The translations under genes and the position numbers were made by a program. The notes below the pieces were generated by a model. The model was given only the letters and a program-made list of their open reading frames with translations. It ran no database searches and had not been told where the DNA came from. From NCBI RefSeq assembly GCF_024580735.1, contig NZ_JANIJX010000001.1, positions 292,687 to 356,686 on the forward strand: a stretch of DNA of 64,000 nt. Reading direction: 5' to 3'. Source of the DNA: Brevibacterium moorei (GTDB lineage Bacteria; Actinomycetota; Actinomycetes; Actinomycetales; Brevibacteriaceae). Positions 44,133 to 54,026 of the stretch are shown piece after piece (position 1 is the stretch's first letter; each line of letters opens with the position of its first letter).

Positions 44133-45274
44133 TGTTCCCCACTGTTCGTATCATCGCCGAGGTCTCCGGCGCTGTTGTCTGTCGTTGTCTCTTCGGCCGC
44201 CTGGGCACCCGCGGTCTCCGGGACCCACCAGCCGCGGGCAGATAGCCCGTGCACGAGCTCGAGCGCACGAGCCGGCAGCACCGCCACGTCCACCGATCCC
44301 AGCTTAACGCCCGTCGCATGGTCCATGCGGATGTCCTCGACGTTGATGCCCAGCTCGCCGATGTCGTTGAACAACCGGCCGAGCGTTCCCGGCGCGTCGT
44401 CGAGGAACACGGTGACCTCGGCATAGTGCACCGGACCGGATCCGTGCTTACCCGGGATCCGCGCGCGGCCCTCATTACCTGCGGCCAGGGCGCCCGCGAG
44501 TACCCGCAGGGAGCCCGGTCCCAAATCCAGTGCCCCGATCACCGCGTCCAGGTCGCGGCGCAACCCGGCAAGCACCCGGCGGACCTCCTCCGCATTGCCG
44601 GCCAGGATCTGCGTCCACAGGCCCGGATCGGATTCTGCGATCCGCGTGGTGTCGCGCAGGCCCTGCCCCGCGAGGGCCACACCGTCCTCCGGCATCTCCT
44701 TGAGCTGTGCGGCCAGCAGGCTGGCCACGACCTGTGGGGCATGGGAGACCCGGGCCACCGAGGAATCGTGGAAGTCCGGGTCCAGATGGACCACTGCTCC
44801 CCCGACGTCCTGGGCCAGGGCGACGATCTGAGCCAAACGTTCCGGCGGGGTGTCCTCGTCCGAGCACACCACCCAGGGCCGGGCACGGAACAGGTCCTCG
44901 CGTGCGGCGATCGCCCCCGACTTCTCCCGCCCTGCCATCGGGTGGGAGCCGATGTAGCGGTCGAGTTCGTGGTCGTGGGCACCGGCCGCGACCTGGGCGA
45001 GGATCCCGCCTTTGACGCTCGCGACATCGGTCACCGTCGCCGCGGGCCAATCGTGCAGTGCCCGCAGGACGATTCCGGCCACGACGTCCGGAGGCGCGGC
45101 GACCACCACCACCTGCGGGTCGGCCGGGGTGTCCACGGTGCCCGCGCCGATGTCGGCGGCCAGCCGAGCGGCCACGGGCGAGGCATCGGCCAGGGTGACG
45201 GTATGGCCCGCTGCGCGCAGGGCCAGGCCCAGGGAGGCGCCGAGGAGCCCGGTGCCGATGATATGGACCCTCAC
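44129..45274 (-). CDS. tyrA: Prephenate dehydrogenase
   Basis: A 381-residue enzyme of tyrosine synthesis that oxidises and decarboxylates prephenate. Nucleotide loop GTGLLGASLG at 7-16; the catalytic-domain motif SHPMAGREKSG is intact, with H as the expected catalytic residue. Residues about 290-365 form an ACT domain, suggesting allosteric control by an aromatic amino acid. GTG start, overlapping the pseudouridine synthase gene by 4 nt. Confidence 0.94.
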   Translation of the reverse strand: MRVHIIGTGLLGASLGLALRAAGHTVTLADASPVAARLAADIGAGTVDTPADPQVVVVAAPPDVVAGIVLRALHDWPAATVTDVASVKGGILAQVAAGAHDHELDRYIGSHPMAGREKSGAIAAREDLFRARPWVVCSDEDTPPERLAQIVALAQDVGGAVVHLDPDFHDSSVARVSHAPQVVASLLAAQLKEMPEDGVALAGQGLRDTTRIAESDPGLWTQILAGNAEEVRRVLAGLRRDLDAVIGALDLGPGSLRVLAGALAAGNEGRARIPGKHGSGPVHYAEVTVFLDDAPGTLGRLFNDIGELGINVEDIRMDHATGVKLGSVDVAVLPARALELVHGLSARGWWVPETAGAQAAEETTTDNSAGDLGDDTNSGEQ

Positions 45275-46098
45275 AGGCCTACGGCTTCGAACAGCGCGGC
45301 CAGTTCGTCCGGCCGCAGGTCGCGGAGCTTGCCCTGCCGCTGCTCGGCGAGGTCGATCGGTCCGAACTTGATGCGCACCAGGCGCAGCACCGGATAGCCG
45401 ACTTCTTCGAGCATGCGGCGCACGATCCGATTGCGGCCCTCGTGCAGCGTGATCTCGACCAGGCTGTAGCCCGGTAGCGAATCGACGACCTTGAACTCAT
45501 CGGCATGGGCCAGCCCGTCCTCGAGCTCAATGCCCTGCTTGAGGCGCTTTCCGACGTCACGGGCCACCTGGCCCCTGACCTCGGCCAGGTAGGTTTTGCG
45601 GATACCGTAGCGCGGATGGGTGAGGCGGTTGGCCAGTTCCCCGTCGTTGGTCAGCAACAGCAGGCCCTCGGTGTCGTAGTCCAGCCGGCCCACGTGGAAC
45701 AACCGCTCCTCACGACCCCGGAGGAAATCGTTGAGGTCGCGCCTACCCTCCGGATCGTTCATCGTCGTCATCACCTTGGCGGGTTTGTTCAGTGCCAGGT
45801 AGACCTTCCCCTGCGCCGTGACGATCGGCATCCCATCGACGGTCACCGACTGCTTCTGCGGATCGATCCGCACACCGAGTTCACGCACCTGCTGGCCGTC
45901 GACCATCACCCTGCCGTCGGTGATCAGCTGTTCGCAGGACCGGCGCGAGCCCAGGCCCGCTGCTGCAAGCACCTTCTGCAGTCGCTCACCGCCGGCCGCG
46001 TGCACGTCGCGGTCCGGCGCCGGGGTCCTCTGCGCGCGCTGCTTGCGGGTCGGCCGTTTCGACTTGTGGCCGGGAGATCGGGGGTCGCTGTAGCTCAT
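45271..46098 (-). CDS. RsuA/RluB-type rRNA pseudouridine synthase
   Basis: A 275-residue enzyme with a basic N-terminal tail (1-35), an S4 RNA-binding domain (37-85) and a catalytic domain with GRLDYDTEG, catalytic D140. Later motifs LHEGRNRIVRRM and LVRIKFGPIDL are typical of the RluB/RsuA group, which modifies the large- or small-subunit rRNA. The position next to scpB is widely conserved in Gram-positive bacteria. It starts 4 nt after the scpB stop. Confidence 0.93.
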   Translation of the reverse strand: MSYSDPRSPGHKSKRPTRKQRAQRTPAPDRDVHAAGGERLQKVLAAAGLGSRRSCEQLITDGRVMVDGQQVRELGVRIDPQKQSVTVDGMPIVTAQGKVYLALNKPAKVMTTMNDPEGRRDLNDFLRGREERLFHVGRLDYDTEGLLLLTNDGELANRLTHPRYGIRKTYLAEVRGQVARDVGKRLKQGIELEDGLAHADEFKVVDSLPGYSLVEITLHEGRNRIVRRMLEEVGYPVLRLVRIKFGPIDLAEQRQGKLRDLRPDELAALFEAVGL

Positions 46099-46102
46099 GG
46101 TT

Positions 46103-46687
46103 CTATTCTCTCAAAGTCTCGCCGGTTTCCGCGTCTGCGGCCTCCGGTAGGAATGGTGCGATATCGGGTAATTCGTCCAGGCCGCCGATCCCCAGCATTT
46201 CGAGGAAGGTCGCCGAGGTGGTGTAGCGTCGTGCGCCGGTGACCGGTTCCACATCGGCCTCCTCGACGAGTCCGCGCAACAACAGGGTGCGCATCACCCC
46301 ATCGACGTTGACCCCGCGGATCGCCGCGATTCGCGGCCGCGACACCGGCTGACGATATGCGACGACCGCCAAGGTCTCCAGTGCCGCCTGGCTGAGTCTG
46401 GCGGTTTGCCCGGCGGTCAGGAATTCCGCGACGTTCTCCGCCTGGTCGGCCCGGGAGTAGATGCGCCAGCCTCCTGCCACGCACCGCAGTTCGAAGCCCC
46501 GGCGGCGAGCGCCGGGCACCTGACCATCATAGTCTGCTGCCAGCCGTCGCAAAGCACGGGCCACTTCCCCGGCGGTGGCTCCCAGCCCCTCGGCCAGGCG
46601 GTCCTCGGCCAGGGGCTCCCTGGCCACCATGAGCACCGCCTCCAGCGCGGTGTCCAGGGCGGGGTCCACAGCGCTCGGATCATTCAC
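46103..46687 (-). CDS. scpB: Segregation and condensation protein B
   Basis: A 194-residue winged-helix partner of the SMC complex, binding ScpA in chromosome organisation. Motifs SQAALETLAVVAYRQPVSRPRIAAIRGVNVDGVMRTLLLRGLVEE form the two winged-helix domains. I chose the GTG at 46685-46687, which has AGGAGG 6 nt upstream; the ATG at 46702 would place the site within the gene. It overlaps scpA by 8 nt. Confidence 0.93.
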   Translation of the reverse strand: MNDPSAVDPALDTALEAVLMVAREPLAEDRLAEGLGATAGEVARALRRLAADYDGQVPGARRRGFELRCVAGGWRIYSRADQAENVAEFLTAGQTARLSQAALETLAVVAYRQPVSRPRIAAIRGVNVDGVMRTLLLRGLVEEADVEPVTGARRYTTSATFLEMLGIGGLDELPDIAPFLPEAADAETGETLRE

Positions 46688-47465
46688 CGGTTCCCTCCTC
46701 ATCCTCTCCGGATCGCCCGTTGTGAGTGTCCGGTTCCAGCAGCGCTGCTGTGGGCAGGACCCGCAGGTCCCCCAGCGGCTCAGGCTGCGCCAGTTCGACC
46801 ATTCCCGCTTTGAAAAGTTCGAGCAGGATCAGGAAGCGGACGACCACCACCAGATTCGGCCGACCCGCAGTGAGTCCCGAGAAGCTCGTAGGCCCCTCTG
46901 CCAGTTTCACCAGCATCCACCGGCGTTGTTCGGCCAGGCTGATCCGCGGGCGGTGGACGTGGTCGACCTCGACGACCGGTATCGGTGCCTGGGCACGTTC
47001 GTACACCGCAGTGCACATCGCCGCCAGGTCGGCCGGAGTGAGATCGAGGACCAGCGGTGGCAACAGCCCGTGGAACCGCTCTTCGAGCTCCACGTCCCGT
47101 GCCACGCTGCGACCCTGTTCGCTCAACCTGTGACCGAACATCCCGGAGACCGTCTTATAGGCCCGATACTGCAGCAGGCGGGCGAACAACAGATCGCGTG
47201 CTTCGAGCAGTTCGAGATCCACTTCGGCTTCCCCCGGCCGCACCGGCAGCAGGCGGCTGGTTTTGAGGTCGAGCAGGGTGGATGCGACGACGAGAAAGTT
47301 CGACAGTTCCTCCAGACCCGCTGCGCCGTTGGATCTCAGAGCTGCGACATATGCGAGGAATTCGTCGGTCACGCGGGCCAGGGATATCTCGGTGAGGTCC
47401 AGCCGGTGTTTGGCGATGAGCCCCAGCAGCACGTCGAAGGGTCCGGAGAAATTCTCCAGCACCAC
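46680..47465 (-). CDS. scpA: Segregation and condensation protein A
   Basis: A kleisin of the SMC-ScpAB complex, at least 261 residues. NFSGPFDVLLGLIAKHRLDLTEISLA is the conserved N-terminal SMC-binding part and the C-terminal winged helix is in place. The first ATG/GTG/TTG in frame is the GTG at 47465, which has no good ribosome binding site and clips the conserved strand. The same frame stays open upstream to a CTG at 47549 overlapping the parA stop (CTGA), so the true start may be there. Confidence 0.9.
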   Translation of the reverse strand: MVLENFSGPFDVLLGLIAKHRLDLTEISLARVTDEFLAYVAALRSNGAAGLEELSNFLVVASTLLDLKTSRLLPVRPGEAEVDLELLEARDLLFARLLQYRAYKTVSGMFGHRLSEQGRSVARDVELEERFHGLLPPLVLDLTPADLAAMCTAVYERAQAPIPVVEVDHVHRPRISLAEQRRWMLVKLAEGPTSFSGLTAGRPNLVVVVRFLILLELFKAGMVELAQPEPLGDLRVLPTAALLEPDTHNGRSGEDEEGTGE

Positions 47466-47545
47466 GGAGAAGCCGGAGGCTCCCCCCTGTGCGGGGACCT
47501 CCGGCCTCTCTCCACCGTGCCGCTGTCGGGCGTTGATGTGGGTAC

Positions 47546-48424
47546 TCAGGGGGCGCCCCCACGGGAGATGAGTTCCCTGGCCAACCGGCGGTAGGCCTCG
47601 GCACCCGCGTGTTTGGGTGCGAATGCGGTGATGGGCTCCGCCGCAACCGAGGCATCGGGGAACTTCACGGTGCGTGCGATCACGGTTTCGAACACCTTGT
47701 CCCCGAAGGCCTCGACCACGCGGGCGATGACCTCGCGCGAATGCAGGGTGCGACCGTCGTACATCGTGGCCAGGATTCCGTCGATTTGCAGGACCGGGTT
47801 GAGACGGTCCTGAACCTTCTCGATCGTCTCCACCAACAGTGCGACACCGCGCAGCGCAAAGAACTCGGTCTCCAGGGGGATGATGACGCCATGCGCCGCG
47901 GTCAGCGCATTGACGGTCAACAGGCCCAGCGAGGGCTGGCAGTCGATGAGCACCACATCATACTCCCCCGCCAGCTTCGAGAGCGAACGGGCCAGCACCT
48001 GTTCGCGGGCGACCTCGCCGACCAGCTGGACCTCTGCGGCGGACAGGTCGATATTGGCCGGCAGCACGTCGATATTCGCATACGCGGTGTGATGGACGAC
48101 GTCGTGCGGGTCCATCCGCGGTTGCATCAGCATGTTGTACACGCTGAGATCCAGGGCGTTGGGGTTGATGCCGAAGCCCACGGACAGGGCGCCCTGCGGG
48201 TCGAAGTCCACCAACAGGACCCGGCGGCCGTAGTCCGCCAGTGCCGCACCCAGGTTGATCGACGAGGTGGTCTTACCGACCCCGCCCTTCTGATTGACCA
48301 TCGCGATGATCCGCGCCGGACCGTGCTGGCCCAATGGTGTGGGAATGGGGAATTCGGTGATCGGACGACCGGTGGGGCCCAGTTCGGACACCGGTGCGTC
48401 GAGTGTTCCATGCTGACTCGTCAC
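47546..48424 (-). CDS. ParA/Soj-like chromosome-segregation ATPase
   Basis: A 292-residue deviant-Walker ATPase. The motif is NQKGGVGKTTSSINLGAALA, followed by VDFDPQGALSVGFG and VLIDCQPSLGLLTVNAL. Residues 1-38 are an extra N-terminal tail. There is no ParB gene next to it; the homologue in M. tuberculosis (Rv1708) is also an orphan beside scpAB, so it likely has a role distinct from the origin-linked ParA. Confidence 0.92.
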   Translation of the reverse strand: MTSQHGTLDAPVSELGPTGRPITEFPIPTPLGQHGPARIIAMVNQKGGVGKTTSSINLGAALADYGRRVLLVDFDPQGALSVGFGINPNALDLSVYNMLMQPRMDPHDVVHHTAYANIDVLPANIDLSAAEVQLVGEVAREQVLARSLSKLAGEYDVVLIDCQPSLGLLTVNALTAAHGVIIPLETEFFALRGVALLVETIEKVQDRLNPVLQIDGILATMYDGRTLHSREVIARVVEAFGDKVFETVIARTVKFPDASVAAEPITAFAPKHAGAEAYRRLARELISRGGAP

Positions 48425-48514
48425 TACTCACCTTCCCTACGACTGTGCCTCTACCTTAGCAGCGGTGGAGGCCGTGTCGCGCCAGCATATGACTACACGG
48501 GTGTGGTATAGAAT

Positions 48515-49483
48515 TCAGTGTGCCCGGGGATGGGTCGAAGCGTAGACCTCGCGCAGATTCGCGGCCGTCACCCGAGTATAGATCTGCGTAGTGGTCACAG
48601 AGGCGTGCCCCAACAGTTCCTGCACGATCCGAATGTCGGCACCGCCTTCGAGCAGGTGCGTGGCGAAGGAGTGGCGCAGCGAGTGGGCTGTGACCTCGTG
48701 ACCCAATCCGGCCAGGTCCGCAGCTCGTTTGACGATGGCCCAGGCCGACTGCCGGGACAACCGGGTGCCACGCGCATTGCGGAACACTGCCGCGACATCC
48801 ACCCCGCTGGCCCCACCGGCCGGGGTCAAGCGGGGCCGGCCGCTGACCAGATAGCGCCCCAGCGCCGCTACCGCGTGCGACCCGATGGGCACCAGGCGTT
48901 CTTTGTTCCCCTTGCCGTAGAGTCTGACGATTCTGGCATCGAGGTCGAGGTCGTCGAGGTCCAGGCCGACGGCCTCCGAGATCCGCGCACCGGTGGCATA
49001 GAGGAACTCCAGCAGGGCGGCCGCACGCAGCGTCGCGGGCTCGTCGCCCTCCGCCGTCGCCAACAGGGCCTCGACCTGGTCCAGCCGGAGGGCCTTGGGC
49101 AGGCGGGAGGCATCCGTCGGCGGAGTGATTTCGGCACTGGGGTCGGCCGGGCTGATCCCCTCGGCTGCCAGGAAGAAGTGGAAGCGGCGCAGGGCGACGA
49201 TGATACGACCACGGCTGCGCACCGCCAGCCCGGCTGCGGCGAGTTCGGCACTGAAGGCCCGGATGTGCTCCGCGGTGATAGTCGCGGGTTCGGTGATCCC
49301 CCGGGCCGCAAGACTCGCCAGGTACCGCGCCAGATCGCGCGCATAGGCGTCCACCGTGTTGCGCGTGAGACCGCGCTCCAACCCGATGTGGGTCAAATAG
49401 GCGGCCGCCGCCTCGCGCAGGCGTGGCGGCAGATCATCTGGCAGAAGTGCCGCAGCATGGCGTGCCGGCGGCCGAGGGCTCAT
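48515..49483 (-). CDS. xerD: Tyrosine recombinase XerD
   Basis: A 322-residue site-specific recombinase that resolves chromosome dimers. The catalytic residues are complete: R167 (GARIS), K194 (GKGNKER), H267 and R270 (HSLRHSF), H293 (LGHASV) and nucleophile Y302. The N-terminal SAM-like domain covers 22-115. It starts 11 nt after the NUDIX gene. The chromosomal context and full-length form argue for a housekeeping Xer rather than a phage integrase. Confidence 0.93.
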   Translation of the reverse strand: MSPRPPARHAAALLPDDLPPRLREAAAAYLTHIGLERGLTRNTVDAYARDLARYLASLAARGITEPATITAEHIRAFSAELAAAGLAVRSRGRIIVALRRFHFFLAAEGISPADPSAEITPPTDASRLPKALRLDQVEALLATAEGDEPATLRAAALLEFLYATGARISEAVGLDLDDLDLDARIVRLYGKGNKERLVPIGSHAVAALGRYLVSGRPRLTPAGGASGVDVAAVFRNARGTRLSRQSAWAIVKRAADLAGLGHEVTAHSLRHSFATHLLEGGADIRIVQELLGHASVTTTQIYTRVTAANLREVYASTHPRAH

Positions 49484-49494
49484 AGCCGCAGACC

Positions 49495-50157
49495 TCAGCC
49501 CCGGGGAATACGGGCGTGACCGGCCGCCCGGATATGCTCCAGACTGGGCCAGGGCGCATCCCCCGGCCGCAGTCCGGTCCAGCCGGCGGCCCTTGCCCTT
49601 TCGGCGTGCAGGACGGCCAACTGGCAGGTGGCGTTGAGGATACCACCGGCGCTCACGGCCGCAGCGGCATCGGACAGATCGACCCAGCGCTTCTCAATGC
49701 CGAGTTCCTCGTCCTCGCGCGCGTGCCGTTCCTCCTGGGGCACGGCGGACAGGCCGCGGGCCAGGAAGATCCGCAGGACCTCCGAGGAACTGCCCGGAGT
49801 GGTGTACTGGTCTGCCAGCACCGACCATTCTGCGGCGCGCAGATCCGCCTCTTCGAACAGTTCGCGGGCCGCCGCGGGGCGGCCCGACTCGCCGGCCTGG
49901 TCGAGTAGGCCGGCGGGGATCTCCCATTCCCTGGCCAGGACCGGATGGCGGTACTGCCGAATCAGCAGAATCCGGTCCTGGGCGTCGACTGCGGCGATCG
50001 CCACGGCCGAGGTGTGCGCGGTGAACTCCCTGCACATCGGCCGCGGGGCCTCGGGCAGGGTGAAGGTCTCCGAGCGGATATCCCAGATGACGCCGGGATA
50101 GGCGATCCGGGATTCCACCACGGGAGCGGCTTCGAGCTCATCACGCAACTCGGTCAT
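49495..50157 (-). CDS. NUDIX hydrolase, ADP-ribose pyrophosphatase type
   Basis: A 220-residue hydrolase. The N-terminal region IRQYRHPVLAREWEIPAGLLD leads into the NUDIX box with the AARELFEEA core; the last Gly of the consensus is replaced. The arrangement fits ADP-ribose pyrophosphatases (Rv1700 in M. tuberculosis, same position). It starts 6 nt after pyrG. Confidence 0.92.
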   Translation of the reverse strand: MTELRDELEAAPVVESRIAYPGVIWDIRSETFTLPEAPRPMCREFTAHTSAVAIAAVDAQDRILLIRQYRHPVLAREWEIPAGLLDQAGESGRPAAARELFEEADLRAAEWSVLADQYTTPGSSSEVLRIFLARGLSAVPQEERHAREDEELGIEKRWVDLSDAAAAVSAGGILNATCQLAVLHAERARAAGWTGLRPGDAPWPSLEHIRAAGHARIPRG

Positions 50158-50163
50158 CGCGAT

Positions 50164-51831
50164 TCAGATCCCCTTCTGCTCCAGCCCGGCCTTGACCAGA
50201 CCCGCGAACAGCGGGTGCGGTCGGGTGGGCCGGCTACGCAGCTCTGGGTGCGCCTGGGTGGAGACGTAGTAGGGGTGGGACTCCTTGGGCAGTTCCACGA
50301 ACTCCACCAGTTCGTCCGAGGGCGAGGTACCCGAGATCCGCAGACCAGCGGCTTCGAGACGATCCCGGTAGGCGTTGTTGACCTCGTAGCGGTGACGGTG
50401 ACGTTCGTGCACGCTGGTGGATCCATAGACCTCGGCGACGATGGAGTCCTCCGCCAGTTTGGCCTCGTACAGTCCCAGCCGCATGGTCCCGCCCAGGTCT
50501 CCTTCACCGGAGACGTAGGACTGCTGTTCCTCCATCGTGGCGATGACCGGTTCTGCCGTCTCCGGGTCGAACTCCGTCGAGGAAGCACCCTCGATGCCCA
50601 GCACGTCGCGGGCGTATTCGATCACCATGCACTGCAGTCCCAGGCACAGGCCAAGGGTCGGCACCTGGTGTTCGCGGGCGAACTGCAGCGCGCCCAGCTT
50701 GCCCTCGATGCCACGGATGCCGAAGCCGCCGGGTACGCAGATCGCGTCCACGTCTTCCAGCGCCTCCGCCGCTCCCTCGGGGGTCCGGCAGGTATCGGAG
50801 GCGATCCACTTGATGGAGACCTTCGCATCATTGGCGAAACCACCGTGGCGCAGCGCCTCCGTCACCGACAGGTAGGCGTCGGGCAAGTCGATGTACTTTC
50901 CGACCAGGCCCACCGTCAGGTGGTGCTTGGGGAAGTGCACGCGTTCGAGCACCCGGTCCCACTGTTCCCAATCGACGTCGCGGAAGGGCAGGTTGAGCTT
51001 GCGGATGGCATAGACGTCCAGGCCGCCGTTGTGGAGGACCTTCGGGATGTCGTAGATGCTGGGCGCGTCGACACAGGAGACCACCGCGTCCAGATCGACG
51101 TCGCAGGAGCCTGCGATCTTGGCCCGGATGCTGTCGGGCAGTTCCCGATCCGAGCGCAGCACGATCGCATCGGGGGTGATACCGATCGAGCGCAGGGCGG
51201 CCACCGAGTGCTGGGTCGGCTTGGTCTTCAGCTCTCCCGAGGGCGCAATATAGGGCACCAGGCTGACGTGGATGAAGAACACGTTCTCCCGGCCCAGGTC
51301 CATACGGACCTGCCGTGCGGCCTCCAAGAAGGGCTGCGATTCGATATCGCCGACGGTGCCGCCGATCTCCGTGATGATGACGTCAGGGGTGTTCCCGTCC
51401 TCCCGATTGGCCTGGGCCCGCATCCGCGACTTGATCTCATCGGTGATGTGCGGGATGACCTGCACGGTGTCGCCCAGGTAGGCGCCGCGCCGTTCCTTGG
51501 CGATGACCGTGGAGTAGACCTGACCGGTGGTGACGTTCGCGCCACCATCCAGATTGATGTCGAGGAAACGTTCATAGTGCCCGATGTCCAGATCGGTCTC
51601 CGCACCGTCGTCGGTGACGAAGACCTCGCCGTGCTGGAACGGGTTCATGGTGCCGGGATCCACATTCAGGTAGGGATCCAGCTTCTGCATGACGACCTTG
51701 ATGCCCCGCTGCCGCAACAGGTGGCCCAGAGATGATGCCGTCAGGCCCTTGCCCAGGGAGGAGACGACCCCGCCGGTAACGAAGATGTGACGCACAGGCG
51801 TCTGGCCGTTGTTTGAGATTCGATTTACCAC
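50164..51831 (-). CDS. pyrG: CTP synthase
   Basis: Makes CTP from UTP, ATP and glutamine. The synthetase domain (about 1-270) begins [20 protein letters not shown] and the glutaminase domain (about 290-550) has the nucleophile Cys in LCLGLQCM and the His/Glu pair in AHPE. I use the GTG at 51829-51831. The minus-strand -10 box TAGGAT (51840-51845) ends 8 nt before it, while the TTG three codons upstream overlaps that box. Length is normal at 555 residues. Confidence 0.94.
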   Translation of the reverse strand: MVNRISNNGQTPVRHIFVTGGVVSSLGKGLTASSLGHLLRQRGIKVVMQKLDPYLNVDPGTMNPFQHGEVFVTDDGAETDLDIGHYERFLDINLDGGANVTTGQVYSTVIAKERRGAYLGDTVQVIPHITDEIKSRMRAQANREDGNTPDVIITEIGGTVGDIESQPFLEAARQVRMDLGRENVFFIHVSLVPYIAPSGELKTKPTQHSVAALRSIGITPDAIVLRSDRELPDSIRAKIAGSCDVDLDAVVSCVDAPSIYDIPKVLHNGGLDVYAIRKLNLPFRDVDWEQWDRVLERVHFPKHHLTVGLVGKYIDLPDAYLSVTEALRHGGFANDAKVSIKWIASDTCRTPEGAAEALEDVDAICVPGGFGIRGIEGKLGALQFAREHQVPTLGLCLGLQCMVIEYARDVLGIEGASSTEFDPETAEPVIATMEEQQSYVSGEGDLGGTMRLGLYEAKLAEDSIVAEVYGSTSVHERHRHRYEVNNAYRDRLEAAGLRISGTSPSDELVEFVELPKESHPYYVSTQAHPELRSRPTRPHPLFAGLVKAGLEQKGI

Positions 51832-51839
51832 GGGATTCA

Positions 51840-51845
51840 ATCCTA
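51840..51845 (-). promoter_or_regulatory. -10 box of pyrG
   Basis: TAGGAT on the minus strand, 8 nt before the GTG chosen as start; implies a leaderless or nearly leaderless mRNA. Confidence 0.5.
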
Positions 51846-51848
51846 TCG

Positions 51849-52979
51849 TCAGCGGACCCCGGCCTCAAGGGCCAGGCTGTAGTCGGCTTCGACACGAGCG
51901 GGGATCTGCGCCACATCTGTGGTAGCCAGCACCCGGTCCGCTGCGGCGAAGGCCATCTGCGTGCGGATCGTGGGACGGTCCGCATAGAACTCGATTCCGT
52001 GCAGCAGCGCACCGGTGTCGGTGGCCGGGACCCGTACCGCGGTCTGGCCGTAAGCCGCCGCGTCTTCATCGGCGCCGACGAAGACGACGGGGCGGCGCAG
52101 CTGCATGACGCCCGCTGCGTCCACCGTAGACATCTGCTCGGCCGCCACCACGACCTCGGCCGCGGCCAGCACGTCGACCGCCTGCGAGGGCGAGGCCACG
52201 TACACGTGCTCGGCCCGGCCGGCGATCTCGGTCTCCAGGGTGGTGCGGGCCGGGCCCGTGCCGGTGAAGACGAACGCCCAGCGACGATCGGCGCGGGCTG
52301 CCGGCAGACGCAACGCGGCCTCCGCGATCGTCGTCAGCACATCCCCGTCGACCAGGGCCACGGGGCTGGCGACCAACACCACATCGGAAGCGATCCCCAG
52401 CTGCTTGCGCACGGTCCGCGAAGAATGGGCCGGCGCCAGGTTGCGGATCACGTCGGGGCGGGCCAACGGTGCCCTGGTGGCCTCCGGCACGGCGGCTGCG
52501 AACTCCTCGACCACTGCGGCGTTGGAACCCAACACGCGGGTCGCGGTACGTCCGATGAACCTGCGCTGTGAAGCCGAGAACCGATCGGATCCACGTTCAT
52601 TGCCCACGGTGTCCACGATGACGGGGCGCATGGACTTCGGCAGGCCGGTCAGGCCCAGGCCCGCCAGTGCCGCGGCGTGCAGGCCATGTGCGTGTACCAA
52701 ATCAATGTGCCGGTAGAGCTTGTGCAGGGCGAAGGCCGCCTTCGGGTCGGCAGGGTGGGCCTGACTGTGGACCGGCAGTTCGATCAACCGCAGGGTGCCC
52801 GATTCGATCAGCCCCAAGGCGTCGAGCACCTCGGGGCGGGCGGCGACTGCCACGTGCAGTCCCTGTGCGGCCTGTGCCGAAATCGCAATGAGGGCGGATT
52901 CCGCGAAGACCGAGTCGGACTCCGTGAGGATGTGCAGGATCCTGGTGGATCTGGCAAGCTCGATTTCGGTTTCGGACAC
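51849..52979 (-). CDS. GT4-like glycosyltransferase family protein
   Basis: A 376-residue protein with a GT-B fold. The N-terminal Rossmann half includes [17 protein letters not shown] and [13 protein letters not shown], and the C-terminal half has [14 protein letters not shown] and the nucleotide-sugar region [24 protein letters not shown]. The usual EX7E motif is not clear, so activity is uncertain. I chose the GTG at 52979 (AAGGGA 6-7 nt upstream). The ATG at 53015 overlaps the -10 box TAGAAT and is unlikely to be transcribed. Confidence 0.75.
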   Translation of the reverse strand: MSETEIELARSTRILHILTESDSVFAESALIAISAQAAQGLHVAVAARPEVLDALGLIESGTLRLIELPVHSQAHPADPKAAFALHKLYRHIDLVHAHGLHAAALAGLGLTGLPKSMRPVIVDTVGNERGSDRFSASQRRFIGRTATRVLGSNAAVVEEFAAAVPEATRAPLARPDVIRNLAPAHSSRTVRKQLGIASDVVLVASPVALVDGDVLTTIAEAALRLPAARADRRWAFVFTGTGPARTTLETEIAGRAEHVYVASPSQAVDVLAAAEVVVAAEQMSTVDAAGVMQLRRPVVFVGADEDAAAYGQTAVRVPATDTGALLHGIEFYADRPTIRTQMAFAAADRVLATTDVAQIPARVEADYSLALEAGVR

Positions 52980-53013
52980 GGGAGTTCCCTTCGACGCAGT
53001 TGCTTTGTCGCCC

Positions 53014-53019
53014 ATTCTA
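53014..53019 (-). promoter_or_regulatory. -10 box of the glycosyltransferase gene
   Basis: TAGAAT on the minus strand. A start near 53007 would give a leader of about 28 nt with a ribosome binding site. Confidence 0.45.
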
Positions 53020-53095
53020 GTCCGCGGCCGCCCGGCCCGGGCCCGGCCGGTCGGTCCGACCCCCGAGTCCGTGTCCGGGCACCGCGCTGTTGCGG

Positions 53096-54013
53096 TCAGC
53101 GGCCGAAACCCGGCGCCAGGCGGGATGCCTGGGTGCCGAATCCGTATGCTCCCGCCCGCCCGCCGCCGAGCACATCGGCCAGCGCCAGGGACACGATCAC
53201 GGGGCCGGTCGCCTGCCCGAGCGAATCGACGGTGGTCAACCGCTGTTCCTTGCTGCGCAGGGTCGCCAGTTGTCCGTCCTGATCGCCGCGTTCGGGTGCT
53301 GCCGCCACGCTGGGCAGCAGGCTTGCCACATCGACGCTCAGATCGGCGCCGTCGCCCACGTCGAGCGCGGCCGAGGACTCCTCCGAGCCTGCAGTGTCCT
53401 GCTGGGGCAGAACCACCAGGACACCGTTGGCCTTGGCCGTGTCTCCCGCACGGATCAGGCCGGCGTTGCCCAGCGCCTTCTGCAGCTCCGCGGCCTTATT
53501 GGCATCGACCGACTTGGCGCTGCCCGAACCGAAGCCCACGGCCCTTGCCATCGCCTGGGGCACCGCCTGGGCGGCATCGTCCGGCAGGCTCGAATCGAGC
53601 GTGTGCAGCTGCCCGGTCAAGTCCGTCGCCGCCTGCTCGTCAAGCGTCTTGTCCGTCAGAGTCATCGCCTGGACCACTTTGGCCCCGGCCTCGCCCAGTC
53701 GGTTCTCCAGGGCGTCGACGAGCTTGGAATCAACGCCCTGGGTGCGCACCAGCGCGATCGTCTTGCCCTTGAGCGTGCCCTTGAGCAGGCGCGGGGCCGA
53801 GGCGATGATGAAATCTGAATCGTCTTTGAGGTGCGTGTCCTTGACTTCCCCGTCCTGCCGCAGCTTGTCGCGGTCGGTGCGCAGGGAGTCGACCTGGCTT
53901 TGCAGCGAATCCCCGATGGGGGCCTTGAGGGGGCCTGCGCCCAGCACAATGCCCACGGCCAGGGCCATGAACACGGAGACGAGTGAGACGAGGTGGTAGC
54001 GGAAATCAACCAA
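53096..54013 (-). CDS. MctB-like copper transport/channel family protein
   Basis: A 305-residue protein similar to Rv1698 (MctB), which is linked to copper export in M. tuberculosis. One N-terminal membrane helix (9-28) follows the family start VDFRYHLVSLVSVFMALAVGIVLGAGPL; a coiled-coil-like stretch (34-65) and a soluble extracytoplasmic domain follow. The start is TTG, with GGGAG 8 nt upstream. It lies 13 nt after the SteA-like gene. A copper role is by homology only. Confidence 0.85.
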   Translation of the reverse strand: MVDFRYHLVSLVSVFMALAVGIVLGAGPLKAPIGDSLQSQVDSLRTDRDKLRQDGEVKDTHLKDDSDFIIASAPRLLKGTLKGKTIALVRTQGVDSKLVDALENRLGEAGAKVVQAMTLTDKTLDEQAATDLTGQLHTLDSSLPDDAAQAVPQAMARAVGFGSGSAKSVDANKAAELQKALGNAGLIRAGDTAKANGVLVVLPQQDTAGSEESSAALDVGDGADLSVDVASLLPSVAAAPERGDQDGQLATLRSKEQRLTTVDSLGQATGPVIVSLALADVLGGGRAGAYGFGTQASRLAPGFGR

Positions 54014-54026
54014 GACTGTTTCTCCC

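Noticed and set aside
47546..48514. parABS system
   Set aside because: No parB gene and no parS-like palindrome near the ParA-type gene.
48515..49483. Integrase of a mobile element
   Set aside because: The tyrosine recombinase sits in the conserved chromosomal xerD position, with no attachment repeats, tRNA scar or phage genes nearby.
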